In this document: positions 30,828 to 40,217 of the stretch, in pieces | How the letters are laid out: every line of letters starts with the position of its first letter | Position numbering within the stretch: the stretch's first letter is position 1 | The notes under the pieces: generated by a model | What the model saw: the letters and a program-made list of their open reading frames with translations, nothing else | Told to the model about the DNA's origin: nothing | The model's database searches: none | Made by a program: the position numbers and the translations under genes | Origin: Bacillota bacterium | GTDB lineage: Bacteria; Bacillota; Clostridia; Lachnospirales; Lachnospiraceae | Direction: 5' to 3' | Assembly (NCBI GenBank): GCA_023412855.1 | Contig: JAEZRJ010000079.1 | Location: forward strand, 1-54,041 | DNA: 54,041 nt

Positions 30828-33332
30828 ATGAAAAAAAAGGTACCAGGGAAGAAGCTTGGAGGTTTTTTACATATACTTCAGCATATGCTGATTGTTTCTG
30901 CGGCGATAGCTGTTTTGGTAGTGGTGACGGGCTCGAGTGTAATGATAAAGGGCGTGGACGGCAACTACAGCTATAGCATGGATGCGGATGAAAAGGGAAA
31001 GTTGTATGAGGATTCCTTTTTATTCAATTATATATTCGGCAGAGGTATTGCGGACGTAGCCCGCATAGGTGCGATCAGAAGCCAGATGGAGACGGATGGC
31101 AGGTTCAACGGTGACAAGGAAATCGACGTGGCTACATTCTATTATCGTTTTGAGGGGGTGCCGAGCCGGTATGTGACGGCGAAGTATCGTTTGGAGGATT
31201 TAATCAAATGGGCGCAGTACGGCTTTGAGCACGAAGAGCAATGGATGACCGGAGAGCAGGTGGATGAGTTTCTAAACCGCATGACTACCTACACCAAGAT
31301 TGACTACAGCCTTGGGAACCTTCAGGGAAATATCAGCACCCCTTTTAACTCAGATATCGAGGAGAGCACGGAGGTGTACAGCGTATCGGCAAACGGGCTG
31401 GAGGATAGTGAGAGCTTTTACAGGGACGATACAAGTGCCACGATCATGGTTAACCGCTATCAGACTGTGGAAGGAAAAAATATAGAGAATTATACCGGAA
31501 CGTGGGATGATTATTATGATTTGTGCAGCTACGTGGAGAGTACAGCTTCGGAATTGAATTCCAATTATCAGAATTATTTTACGTACAATGATTTTTATGA
31601 TTTGGAGAATTCCAATCTTAGATATTATATAATCAAAACAATTGGAGACCGTCAGGAGGTTTATACCAATCTCGAAGTTTCCGGCTTGTCGGAAAAGGAG
31701 GTGGCCCAGGAGTTTTCCCGTTTTGGGAGGTTCTTGTATTTCAGTCCTGCCGATATGGAATATACTACGGATACGCTGGTAAAGGAAGAGACGGTGCGTC
31801 ATGTGTTCAATTCCTACGAATATGCTTATCCGGAAACGATAAAGGTCTGGATCGGCGTGGATACCGACTATCCGGCAAACGATGTATATATTCAGGGCTT
31901 GAATGGATATACCAGCTATATACCTTATTACTGGCAGCTAATCGGCTTTGCGGCCGCGGCTCTTGCGCTCTATCTGGTGCTGTTTATCTTTTTGACTGTT
32001 GTAGCAGGCCGTGTCAGAGATGAGGAAGGAAATGTAGCCATCCGATTGCAGAAAATCGATGTTATCCCTACGGAGCTATCGGTGCTTGGCACGATTGTTT
32101 TAATAGGGGGTATTATCATAGCTCTCACGTATATCTATGATTCCATGTCTTTTGAGTATTATTACAGAACATGGTTTAAGGTGACGGCGGGCGCTGTGGT
32201 GCTGATTTGTGAACTATTGTTCACGGAATTTTATTATAGCATGGTGCGCAGGCTGAAGGCAGATAATCTCTGGGCAGAAAGCCTTACCTGCAAGGGTATC
32301 GCAAAGGGTAAAAGGCTTGTCTGGAATCTATATGATAATGGAACGGTCATCGTAAAGACCTGGGTTCCGTATGTGGTGTTTGTGGCTGTGAATCTTTTGC
32401 TTTTCCTGCTCGGAACGAAAGGAATCGTTGCAGCCTCATGTGCTGATGCAGCTTTTGGCATTCTCATTTATCGCAATACGAAGAGCAGGCAGCAAATTGT
32501 AGAAGCCATCAAAAAGATAAAGGACGGCGATTTGAAATTCAAGGTGGATGAAGCGGGCCTCCATGGCGACAATCTGGTGTTGGCTCAGGCGGTAAACAGC
32601 ATCGGAGAGGGAATCCGCACGGCTGTGGAAACGAGCATGAAAGACGAGCGGCTAAAGGCGGACTTGATTACCAACGTATCCCATGATATCAAAACTCCCC
32701 TTACCTCCATCATCAATTACGTGGATTTAATTAAGAGAGAGAATATTGAAAATGAGAAGGTGCAAGGATATGTTGAGGTTTTGGATTCCAAATCCCAGCG
32801 GCTAAAGCAGCTCACTGACGATTTGGTAGAAGCTTCCAAGATTTCCTCCGGCAATATTTCCTTGGAATGGGAGAGAATCAATCTCGTAGAGCTGGTGAAT
32901 CAAACGATTGGAGAATTTTCGGAGAAGTTTGAGCAAAAGCGATTAACTCCCGTGCTGAACACGCCGGGCAATACGATGTATATAGAGGCGGACAGCAGAA
33001 GGATATGGAGGGTCGTTGAAAATCTGCTCAACAATATCTTCAAGTACGCGCTGGAGGGTACGAGAATATATATGGATATAACGGAACGGACCGGCGAAGA
33101 AGGGGAGAAATATGTAGAATTTGCGATTAAAAATATTTCTGCACAGCCCCTTAACGTCAACGCGGACGAATTGACCGAGCGCTTTATCAGAGGAGATGTG
33201 GCAAGAAGCACGGAGGGAAGCGGTCTGGGTTTATCCATCGCCAAAAATCTGACGGAAGCGCAGAGGGGAAAGTTTGAAATACAGTTAGACGGCGATTTAT
33301 TTAAGGCGATCTTAACGTTTCCGCTATTATGA
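30828..33332 (+). CDS. Multi-pass membrane sensor histidine kinase
   Basis: The 834-residue kinase has a first membrane segment at about 20-40, an extracellular domain of roughly 330 residues, then four to five further membrane segments (for example YYWQLIGFAAAALALYLVLF, LGTIVLIGGIIIALTYIY, VVFVAVNLLLFLLG). A HAMP-like stretch, the phospho-accepting H-box NVSHDIKTPLTSI (His619) and an ATPase domain follow (N-box VVENLLNNIFKYA, G-box GSGLGLSIAKNL). It forms an operon with the preceding response regulator. The large outer domain suggests an external signal, but its type is not recognisable. A long terminator follows. Confidence 0.92.
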   Translation: MKKKVPGKKLGGFLHILQHMLIVSAAIAVLVVVTGSSVMIKGVDGNYSYSMDADEKGKLYEDSFLFNYIFGRGIADVARIGAIRSQMETDGRFNGDKEIDVATFYYRFEGVPSRYVTAKYRLEDLIKWAQYGFEHEEQWMTGEQVDEFLNRMTTYTKIDYSLGNLQGNISTPFNSDIEESTEVYSVSANGLEDSESFYRDDTSATIMVNRYQTVEGKNIENYTGTWDDYYDLCSYVESTASELNSNYQNYFTYNDFYDLENSNLRYYIIKTIGDRQEVYTNLEVSGLSEKEVAQEFSRFGRFLYFSPADMEYTTDTLVKEETVRHVFNSYEYAYPETIKVWIGVDTDYPANDVYIQGLNGYTSYIPYYWQLIGFAAAALALYLVLFIFLTVVAGRVRDEEGNVAIRLQKIDVIPTELSVLGTIVLIGGIIIALTYIYDSMSFEYYYRTWFKVTAGAVVLICELLFTEFYYSMVRRLKADNLWAESLTCKGIAKGKRLVWNLYDNGTVIVKTWVPYVVFVAVNLLLFLLGTKGIVAASCADAAFGILIYRNTKSRQQIVEAIKKIKDGDLKFKVDEAGLHGDNLVLAQAVNSIGEGIRTAVETSMKDERLKADLITNVSHDIKTPLTSIINYVDLIKRENIENEKVQGYVEVLDSKSQRLKQLTDDLVEASKISSGNISLEWERINLVELVNQTIGEFSEKFEQKRLTPVLNTPGNTMYIEADSRRIWRVVENLLNNIFKYALEGTRIYMDITERTGEEGEKYVEFAIKNISAQPLNVNADELTERFIRGDVARSTEGSGLGLSIAKNLTEAQRGKFEIQLDGDLFKAILTFPLL

Positions 33333-33350
33333 TAATCGGTAAAAGGAACT

Positions 33351-33433
33351 AAAAAAGCCTCTGCTCCATAAAATGATACATCATTAAAATATCAATTGAT
33401 TTTAATGTAGTCATTCTATGGAGAGGGGCTTTT
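33351..33433. terminator. Bidirectional terminator between the kinase gene and prs
   Basis: A long interrupted hairpin (AAAAGCCTCT...AGGGGCTTTT at the base, CATTAAAAT/ATTTTAATG near the loop) lies between convergent genes. It has A residues on the left and T residues on the right, so it can serve both strands. Confidence 0.85.
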
Positions 33434-33466
33434 CATGCAATGAAAGCACACTTTAAGCCGCAGCTA

Positions 33467-34654
33467 TTACAGCGGCAATTCTTCACGGTTATTGTATCTG
33501 AAAAGCAAATCTTGAATCTTATCCGTAGGAGTATGCACGTTGGACATTGAGGAATCGTGATTCATGAAGTCGATAATGGAGGCTAAAAACTTACTCATTT
33601 CCGCTTCTACGTAATAAGGTCTGCTTAACAGCTCCGGCGGCTGATAGGTGAGGTTGGTCGTAACGATCTTGTCGAAATAGCACTTTTCATAAGCCTCGTC
33701 GAATGCGTCCATCCCGTCCGTAAATAAGCCAAAGGTGCAGCAGATGAATACACGCTTTGCGTTCATGGATTTGAGCTGTTTCGCGGTGTCGATCATGCTT
33801 CCGCCAGAGGAAATCATATCGTCAATGATAATCACGTCTTTCCCGTCGATATTTTCCCCTAAAAACTCATGGGCTACGATAGGATTCTTGCCGTTTATGA
33901 TGGTAGAGTAGTCACGGCGTTTATAGAACATACCGGTGTCCACACCTAAAACGTTAGCAAAATATACGGCGCGGTCAAGCGCTCCCTCATCGGGGCTGAT
34001 GACGATCGTATGATATTTATCGATGATGAGGTCCTCTTCCGTGCGCAGGAGAGCCCTTACGAACTGGTAAGGAGGCGTGAAATTGTCGAAGCCGGAAAGT
34101 GGCGCCGCATTTTGCACACGTGGATCGTGAGCGTCGAAGGTAATGAAATTGGACACCCCCATATTGGTCAATTCCTCGATAGCATAGGCACAGTCGAGGG
34201 ATTCACGTCCATTTCTCTTATGCTGTCTGCCTTCATAAAGAAAGGGCATTATGACATTAATGCGGTGGGCCTTTCCGTTAGCCGCAGAAATAAGCCTTTT
34301 CAAGTCCTGATAATGGTCATCGGGGGACTTATGATTGATATAACCGTTCATTTTATAGGTAATGCTGTGATTGCATACGTCGGTGATGATGAATAAATCC
34401 TTGCCGCGAATCGATTCGTTTAAAACGGCTTTCCCTTCTCCGGTACCGAAGCGCGGACAAACCGCACTGGTCAAATAATTATCCTCGGTATAGCCTTGAA
34501 ATGCCGGATCGTTCTTCGCAAGATTATTTACACTTCGGCGAAACTCTACGAGATAACGGTTGACGCTGTCTGCGAGCTTTATCGCAGAATCAGCTGCCAT
34601 AATTTTTAAAGGGGCAACCGGAATGGCCGATTCAAGTTCACGTAAATTAGGCAT
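33467..34654 (-). CDS. prs: Ribose-phosphate pyrophosphokinase, long form
   Basis: The enzyme makes PRPP from ribose-5-phosphate and ATP for purine, pyrimidine, histidine and tryptophan synthesis. The 395-residue protein has INVIMPFLYEGRQHKR, FITFDAHDPRVQNAAP, VISPDEGALDRAVYFA and the PRPP-binding loop DVIIIDDMISSGGSMI. It is clearly longer than the usual ~315-320 residues, with extra sequence at the N-terminus and in the last third (TYQPPELLSRPYYVEAEMS). The ATG at 34654 has GGAGG six bases upstream; a TTG at 34666 overlaps that site. It is the only leftward gene in the window and diverges from der. Confidence 0.9.
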   Translation of the reverse strand: MPNLRELESAIPVAPLKIMAADSAIKLADSVNRYLVEFRRSVNNLAKNDPAFQGYTEDNYLTSAVCPRFGTGEGKAVLNESIRGKDLFIITDVCNHSITYKMNGYINHKSPDDHYQDLKRLISAANGKAHRINVIMPFLYEGRQHKRNGRESLDCAYAIEELTNMGVSNFITFDAHDPRVQNAAPLSGFDNFTPPYQFVRALLRTEEDLIIDKYHTIVISPDEGALDRAVYFANVLGVDTGMFYKRRDYSTIINGKNPIVAHEFLGENIDGKDVIIIDDMISSGGSMIDTAKQLKSMNAKRVFICCTFGLFTDGMDAFDEAYEKCYFDKIVTTNLTYQPPELLSRPYYVEAEMSKFLASIIDFMNHDSSMSNVHTPTDKIQDLLFRYNNREELPL

Positions 34655-34697
34655 AATAACCTCCAATTATACTTTTATAAAATAAATCCTATCCTAT

Positions 34698-34726
34698 TTT
34701 ATAGCATTCCGGTAGTGACACGTCAA
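34698..34726 (-). promoter_or_regulatory. prs promoter
   Basis: On the minus strand TTGACG (34726-34721) and TATAAA (34703-34698) are 17 bases apart, each matching five of six consensus bases, about 45 bases before the prs start. Confidence 0.75.
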
Positions 34727-34763
34727 GGAAATTCTAGTAAAATAAGTAGATAAAGGAGTAATG

Positions 34764-34911
34764 GTTGCTGTTCACACAGTAGCTTAACACTTGCTGTTAA
34801 GCTACGTTAGAACGTGATTCAAGAGATGATTTCTGCTTCGCAGAGAGAATTTATATGCGAAATTTTGCATTGCAGAAATCATGTGTTGCTGAGAACGAAG
34901 TGAACAGTAAC
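34764..34911 (+). repeat. Short MITE-like element, copy g (full length, long form)
   Basis: It runs from GTTGCTGTTCACACAG to GTGAACAGTAAC between the divergent prs and der genes. The first hairpin (TAGCTTAACA/TGTTAAGCTA) is perfect; the second is intact apart from the loop sequence. It lies upstream of both promoters, in a 451-base gap. Confidence 0.93.
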
Positions 34912-34947
34912 GAGTAATGATATGACGGTGATGGACTTGGAAAGGGC

Positions 34948-34976
34948 TTTACAAGTAAAGATAGATATTGTAAAAT
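34948..34976 (+). promoter_or_regulatory. der promoter
   Basis: TTTACA at 34948-34953 and TAAAAT at 34971-34976 are 17 bases apart, five of six matches each, about 130 bases before der. Confidence 0.65.
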
Positions 34977-35060
34977 CAAGCGGACGCGACTTTGCAGACG
35001 CGCTGTTAAACATTAGTTAGAACTCCTGAGAGGTGCAGGCAGGTGTAGGTTCGCAGTTAC

Positions 35061-35081
35061 AGTCCGGCATTTGACCGGACT
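35061..35081 (+). other. Small perfect hairpin in the der leader
   Basis: AGTCCGG and CCGGACT pair around a seven-base loop, followed by TTTGGAAGGAG. It could attenuate transcription or influence translation of der; there are only three T residues after the stem. Confidence 0.4.
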
Positions 35082-35105
35082 TTGGAAGGAGCAAGGTTAA
35101 TAAAA

Positions 35106-36443
35106 ATGGGAAAAAGAAAAACCAAGCCTATCGTGGCGGTAGTAGGAAGGCCGAATGTAGGGAAATCCACACTGTTCAACGTGCTGGCTGGAGAAATGAT
35201 TTCAATTGTAAAGGATACGCCGGGAATTACCCGGGATAGGATATATGCGGACGTCTCATGGCTGGATATGTCGTTTACGCTAATCGACACGGGCGGTATT
35301 GAGCCGGACAGTAAGGACATTATATTATCTCAGATGAGGGAGCAGGCAGAAATAGCGATCGAGACTGCGGACGTTATCCTTTTTATGGTGGACGTAAAGC
35401 AAGGATTGGTGGATGCGGACGCGAAAGTGGCGGACATGCTCAGAAAGTCGAAAAAGCCTATCGTGCTCGTGGTAAATAAGGTGGACCATGTAGAAAAATA
35501 CATGGCGGATGTATATGAGTTCTATAATATGGGAATCGGCGATCCGCATCCGATTTCTGCGGCAAATCGTACGGGAATCGGCGATATGCTGGATGTAGTG
35601 ACCTCTTATTTCGACAAGACCGTTTCGGAGGATGAAGAGGATGAACGCATTAAGGTAGCCATCGTAGGAAAGCCCAACGTAGGTAAGTCCTCCATTATTA
35701 ATCGATTGGTAGGGGAGAACCGTGTTATCGTATCGGATATTGCAGGAACGACGAGAGATGCTATCGATACGGATATAAGATATAACGGTAAAGATTATGT
35801 TTTTATCGATACTGCGGGGCTTCGAAAGAAGAATAAGATAAAGGAAGAGTTGGAGCGATATATGATCGTTCGTACAGTCAGCGCTGTAGAGAGGGCTGAC
35901 ATTGCGGTGTTAGTCATCGATGCAGTGGAGGGCGTGACGGAGCAGGATGCCAAAATTGCGGGCATTGCCCATGAAAGAGGCAAGGCGGTCATTATTGCCG
36001 TAAACAAATGGGATGCCATCGAGAAGGATAACAAGACAGTGAATAAGTTTACGAATAAGGTAAGAGAGGTATTATCTTTCATGTCTTATGCGGAAATCAT
36101 CTTCATTTCAGCGGTAACCGGCCAGAGGCTTCCGAAGCTTTACGAGACGATAGATATCGTAAATGAGAACCATTCCATGCGAATATCTACCGGAGTGCTG
36201 AATGAAATCATGGCAGAAGCCGTAGCATTACAGCAGCCCCCTTCGGATAAGGGAAAGCGCCTACGCTTGTATTACATTACTCAGGTGGCTGTAAAGCCCC
36301 CGACCTTTGTTATTTTTGTAAACGACAAGGAATTAATGCACTTCTCCTACACTCGTTATATCGAGAACAAGATAAGGGAAGCGTTCGGATTCAGAGGCAC
36401 TCCTTTAAAATTTATTATCAGAGAAAGAAAGGAAAATCAGTGA
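35106..36443 (+). CDS. der: Ribosome assembly GTPase Der (EngA)
   Basis: Der has two GTPase domains and a KH-like C-terminal domain and acts in 50S assembly. In the 445-residue protein the first G domain has VVGRPNVGKSTLFN (about residues 12-25), DTPGITRDR and NKVDHVEK; the second has IVGKPNVGKSSIINRL (near 190), DTAGLRKKNKI and NKWDAIEK; the C-terminus (FVNDKELMHFSYTRYIENKIRE) is the KH-like part. The start is ATG at 35106; GGAAGGAG upstream is rather far (14 bases), but AAGG is closer. plsY follows after one base. Confidence 0.96.
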   Translation: MGKRKTKPIVAVVGRPNVGKSTLFNVLAGEMISIVKDTPGITRDRIYADVSWLDMSFTLIDTGGIEPDSKDIILSQMREQAEIAIETADVILFMVDVKQGLVDADAKVADMLRKSKKPIVLVVNKVDHVEKYMADVYEFYNMGIGDPHPISAANRTGIGDMLDVVTSYFDKTVSEDEEDERIKVAIVGKPNVGKSSIINRLVGENRVIVSDIAGTTRDAIDTDIRYNGKDYVFIDTAGLRKKNKIKEELERYMIVRTVSAVERADIAVLVIDAVEGVTEQDAKIAGIAHERGKAVIIAVNKWDAIEKDNKTVNKFTNKVREVLSFMSYAEIIFISAVTGQRLPKLYETIDIVNENHSMRISTGVLNEIMAEAVALQQPPSDKGKRLRLYYITQVAVKPPTFVIFVNDKELMHFSYTRYIENKIREAFGFRGTPLKFIIRERKENQ

Positions 36444-36444
36444 A

Positions 36445-37086
36445 ATGGAACGAATCGTATGTTTGGTAATCGGGTATTTGTTCGGACTGTTTCAGACAGC
36501 CTATATTTACGGTAAAATGAAAGGTATCGACATAAGGCAGCACGGCAGCGGGAATGCGGGAACGACCAATACGTTAAGAGTACTTGGCACAAAAGCAGGC
36601 CTGATTGTTTTTGCGGGAGATGTGATCAAATGTATTGTCGCAGTGGTGATCTGTACGCTGTTGTTTGGGAAATCCCACCCGGATATGGTATATCTGCTGA
36701 AAATGTATGCAGCGGCGGGAGCGATACTGGGACATAATTTTCCTTTTTATTTGAATTTCAAGGGAGGAAAGGGCATCGCGGCAACGGCGGGACTTATTTT
36801 ATCCTTTCATCCTACCTTCCTGCCGGTAGGTGTTATTATGTTTTTTGGCGCGTTTCTGCTCACTCATTACGTATCTTTAGGCTCCCTTCTGGTATATGCC
36901 GCATTCATCATCCAAATTGTGGTATCCGGGCAATTAGGACTGTTTGAGGGCATGACGCAGGCGGAGCTGATCGAAATGTATATGATCGCGTTATTTTTAA
37001 CGATAATGGCATACTATAAGCATTGGGAAAATATAAAGCGTCTTATAAAAGGGGAAGAGAGAAAAACATATCTTTTTAAAAAATAA
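36445..37086 (+). CDS. plsY: Acyl-phosphate glycerol-3-phosphate acyltransferase PlsY
   Basis: PlsY transfers the acyl group made by PlsX to glycerol-3-phosphate in the membrane. The 213-residue protein has several membrane segments and the three family motifs: GSGNAGTTNTLRVLG, GHNFPFYLNFKGGKGIAAT, and the later membrane-loop region. It starts one base after der and is followed by gpsA, which makes its substrate glycerol-3-phosphate; der-plsY-gpsA is a common Firmicutes order. Confidence 0.96.
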   Translation: MERIVCLVIGYLFGLFQTAYIYGKMKGIDIRQHGSGNAGTTNTLRVLGTKAGLIVFAGDVIKCIVAVVICTLLFGKSHPDMVYLLKMYAAAGAILGHNFPFYLNFKGGKGIAATAGLILSFHPTFLPVGVIMFFGAFLLTHYVSLGSLLVYAAFIIQIVVSGQLGLFEGMTQAELIEMYMIALFLTIMAYYKHWENIKRLIKGEERKTYLFKK

Positions 37087-37107
37087 TAATGTGTTGGAGG
37101 AAGAGGA

Positions 37108-38121
37108 ATGGCAGAGGTAAGCATAATCGGAGCTGGAAGCTGGGGAACGGCACTGGCGGTATTGCTGCATAAAAACGGACATAAGGTTACGGTATGGTCT
37201 ATTGTAGAGCAGGAAATTGAGATGCTTAAAGAAACGCGTGAGCATAAGGATAAGCTGCCGGGAGTGAAGCTGCCGGAGGATATGACTTTTACTACGGACC
37301 TGAAAGCCGCGATAAATGGGAAGGATGTTCTCGTGCTGGCAGTTCCCTCCCCTTATACGAGGAGCACCTCCCACATGATGAAGGAATATGTAGCTGAAGG
37401 ACAAATTATCGTGGATGTGGCAAAGGGGATTGAGGAAAATACTCTTATGACGCTGTCTCAGATTATCGAGGAGGAGATTCCACAGGCTACCGTAGCCGTA
37501 TTGTCCGGCCCTTCCCATGCGGAAGAGGTAGGGCGGGGAATTCCTACTACTATCGTGGTAGGTGCTCACAAAAAAGAAACAGCGGAATATTTACAGAATT
37601 TATTCATGAACGAGGTGTTTCGTGTGTATATCAGCCCTGACGTACTGGGTATTGAGCTGGGTGCTGCGCTGAAGAATGTCGTAGCTCTCGCGGCCGGTAT
37701 CGCCGACGGGTTGGGCTATGGGGATAATACGAAGGCTGCGCTCATTACAAGAGGGATCACGGAGATTTCCAGACTCGGTATGGCGATGGGAGGGCGTTTT
37801 GAAACTTTCAGCGGATTGACCGGAATCGGAGATTTGATCGTTACCTGCGCCTCTATGCACTCCAGGAACCGCAGAGCGGGCATTCTGATCGGTAAGGGAT
37901 ATACGATGGAGGAAGCCATGGAGGAAGTGAAAATGGTGGTAGAGGGTGTTTATTCCGCGAAAGCGGCGATAGCTCTCGCTCAGAAGTACGATGTTCAGCT
38001 TCCGATTATCGAGCAGGTAAACGAGGTGCTCTTTAAGGGCAAGCCTGCGGACGTGGCCGTAAAGGAACTGATGATTAGAGATAAGAAGCTGGAAAGTGCT
38101 TTTTCAGAAGGATGGGAGTAG
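37108..38121 (+). CDS. gpsA: Glycerol-3-phosphate dehydrogenase [NAD(P)+]
   Basis: GpsA reduces dihydroxyacetone phosphate to glycerol-3-phosphate for phospholipid synthesis. The 337-residue protein begins VSIIGAGSWGTALAVLL (nucleotide-binding GxGxxG), has VLSGPSHAEEVGRGIPTTI, the active-site region ALKNVVALAAGIADGLGYGDNTKAALITRG, and FSGLTGIGDLIVTC. It follows plsY by 21 bases and lies three bases before the next gene, so the operon may continue into the MoxR/VWA pair. Confidence 0.96.
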   Translation: MAEVSIIGAGSWGTALAVLLHKNGHKVTVWSIVEQEIEMLKETREHKDKLPGVKLPEDMTFTTDLKAAINGKDVLVLAVPSPYTRSTSHMMKEYVAEGQIIVDVAKGIEENTLMTLSQIIEEEIPQATVAVLSGPSHAEEVGRGIPTTIVVGAHKKETAEYLQNLFMNEVFRVYISPDVLGIELGAALKNVVALAAGIADGLGYGDNTKAALITRGITEISRLGMAMGGRFETFSGLTGIGDLIVTCASMHSRNRRAGILIGKGYTMEEAMEEVKMVVEGVYSAKAAIALAQKYDVQLPIIEQVNEVLFKGKPADVAVKELMIRDKKLESAFSEGWE

Positions 38122-38124
38122 AAA

Positions 38125-38946
38125 ATGAACGAACAGAACAAAGGCTTTGCCGGTACGTCGGAATATGTGGCTTCCGAGCAGCTGATGGCCAGCGTTAACG
38201 TAGCAGTAGCGCTGCAAAAGCCCCTTCTCATCAAGGGAGAGCCGGGAACCGGTAAGACGATGCTTGCTGAGGCGGTAGCGAAGTCGTTAGGCAAGAAGTT
38301 GATCATATGGAATATTAAATCCACCACAAAGGCACAGGAAGGCTTGTACGTGTACGATACCATCCAGAGGCTTTATGATGGGCAGTTCGGAGAAGAGGGT
38401 GTGGATGACATTGCCCGCTACATTAAGCTGGGCAAGCTGGGAGAAGCCTTCGAAAGCGAGGAGCAGGCGGTGCTCTTGATCGATGAAATCGATAAAGCGG
38501 ATTTGGAGTTTCCTAACGATTTGCTCTGGGAGCTTGACCAGATGGAGTTTTACATCCACGAGACGAAGCGGACCGTCAAGGCCAGACAAAGGCCTATTGT
38601 GATCATTACCTCCAACGCGGAAAAGGAGCTTCCCGATGCATTTTTAAGAAGATGCATTTTTCACTATATCGATTTCCCGGATGAGGAACTGATGGAGGAA
38701 ATCGTGAAAACTCATTTTCCCGATATCGAGAACAATTTGCTGGAAAATGCAATGGAAGTATTTTACTGGATTCGTTCCATAAAGGACATCCGCAAAAAGC
38801 CCAGTACCTCGGAGCTCATCGACTGGATCAACGCCCTTCAGATAGGCGGTATCCCGTTGGATACATTGAGGAGCAGACTACCCTTTATCGGAGTTATGGT
38901 AAAGAAGGATGAGGATTTGCAGACGGTAAGGGAAAGAGTGAATTAG
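38125..38946 (+). CDS. MoxR-type AAA+ ATPase
   Basis: This is a 273-residue AAA+ ATPase with Walker A KGEPGTGKTMLAEAVA (about 34-49), Walker B VLLIDEIDKADLEF, sensor 1 IVIITSNAEKELPDAFLRRC and a lid domain. MoxR-type ATPases work with von Willebrand factor A proteins to assemble or activate target complexes. The next gene encodes such a protein, so the two are almost certainly partners. The client is unknown. The ATG lies three bases after the gpsA stop. Confidence 0.9.
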   Translation: MNEQNKGFAGTSEYVASEQLMASVNVAVALQKPLLIKGEPGTGKTMLAEAVAKSLGKKLIIWNIKSTTKAQEGLYVYDTIQRLYDGQFGEEGVDDIARYIKLGKLGEAFESEEQAVLLIDEIDKADLEFPNDLLWELDQMEFYIHETKRTVKARQRPIVIITSNAEKELPDAFLRRCIFHYIDFPDEELMEEIVKTHFPDIENNLLENAMEVFYWIRSIKDIRKKPSTSELIDWINALQIGGIPLDTLRSRLPFIGVMVKKDEDLQTVRERVN

Positions 38947-38976
38947 GGCAGAAACTCGGCCTTATGGGAGAACAAT

Positions 38977-40179
38977 ATGTTTGGCAGATTCTTTGATACG
39001 TTAAAGGCTAAGGGGCTGAACGTTACCCTGAGCGAATGGCTGACCTTGCAAGAGGCGTTGGATAAGGGCCTATGCAACAGCAGCCTTACACAATTTTATT
39101 ATATAGCCAGAATGATTCTCGTAAAAAGTGAGACGGAATACGACAAGTTCGACCTCGCTTTTGAAGAATGCTTTAAAGGAATAAGGTCGGAGGATGAAGT
39201 GACTGCGAGCATGCTCCGGTGGCTGGACAAGCCGGAGATGAGCGAGCTTTTGCATGAAGAAGAAAAGCATTGGATGAATCAGGGGGAAGACCTTCAAATC
39301 GATAAGGACGATGTGGAAGAAAAATTCAAGCAGCGGCTGAAGGATCAGGACAGCGAGCATAACGGCGGAAGCTATTGGATCGGTACGATGGGCAAGACCT
39401 CTTTTGGCAATACGGGAGGAAATGTGGGCGGAGTCCGGGTAGGAGGCACCACAGGCTATCAGTCGGCATTTCAGGTAATCGGTGCAAGAAAATACAGAGA
39501 TTTCCGCGATGAAAAGGTCATCGAGAACAGACAGTTCCAATTGGCGCTTAGAAAGCTCAGACATTTTTCCACCAAGCTGGATATTCCGAAAACGGAGCTG
39601 GACATCGACGGAACCGTTCATAAGACGTGCAATAACGGCGGCTGTTTGCAGATCGTAATGGATAAGCCGAGAAAAAATGCGGTAAAACTGCTGCTTTTGA
39701 TGGATTCAGGGGGAACCATGATTCCCTATACCACCTTGCTGAGCGAGTTGTTTCAGTCTGTGCATAAGTCTAATCATTATAAGGATGTGAAGACCTATTA
39801 CTTTCACAATTGTATTTACAGCAAGCTGTATAAGACACCGGAATGTGAAAATGGAGACTGGATAGATACGGAATGGATGTTCCGAAATCTGGACAGCGAT
39901 TATAAGGTAATTATCGTGGGAGATGCCGCCATGGCACCGGAGGAGCTTTACTCTACATCCGGCAATTACAGAGGCCCTAACGGAGGGCTGTCCGGCATGG
40001 ATTGGCTGTTGCTCATGAAGAAGAACTATAAGAAAATAGTATGGATGAATCCGAAGATGGCTCCCGGAGAAGCGCCGTGGAGAGAAGCGGAGACCGTAAT
40101 TAAAAATTTATTTCCAATGTACAAATTGACTGTGGATGGACTCAATCAGGCAATGATGCGCTTAATGGTAAATAAATGA
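38977..40179 (+). CDS. VWA-domain protein partner of MoxR (CoxE-like)
   Basis: The 400-residue protein has a helical N-terminal half, a glycine-rich middle (GTMGKTSFGNTGGNVGGVRVGG), and a C-terminal VWA-like domain. The metal-site strand reads LLLMDSGGTMIPYT in place of the usual DxSxS (DVSGSM), so the MIDAS is altered. Later segments (KVIIVGDAAMAPEEL, GLSGMDWLLLMKK) fit the CoxE-type family. It starts 30 bases after the ATPase gene with GGGAGAA upstream. Function is inferred only as MoxR partner. Confidence 0.82.
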   Translation: MFGRFFDTLKAKGLNVTLSEWLTLQEALDKGLCNSSLTQFYYIARMILVKSETEYDKFDLAFEECFKGIRSEDEVTASMLRWLDKPEMSELLHEEEKHWMNQGEDLQIDKDDVEEKFKQRLKDQDSEHNGGSYWIGTMGKTSFGNTGGNVGGVRVGGTTGYQSAFQVIGARKYRDFRDEKVIENRQFQLALRKLRHFSTKLDIPKTELDIDGTVHKTCNNGGCLQIVMDKPRKNAVKLLLLMDSGGTMIPYTTLLSELFQSVHKSNHYKDVKTYYFHNCIYSKLYKTPECENGDWIDTEWMFRNLDSDYKVIIVGDAAMAPEELYSTSGNYRGPNGGLSGMDWLLLMKKNYKKIVWMNPKMAPGEAPWREAETVIKNLFPMYKLTVDGLNQAMMRLMVNK

Positions 40180-40217
40180 TGTGAAATAAGTAGAACATGT
40201 TTTGAGGGAGGACTGAA

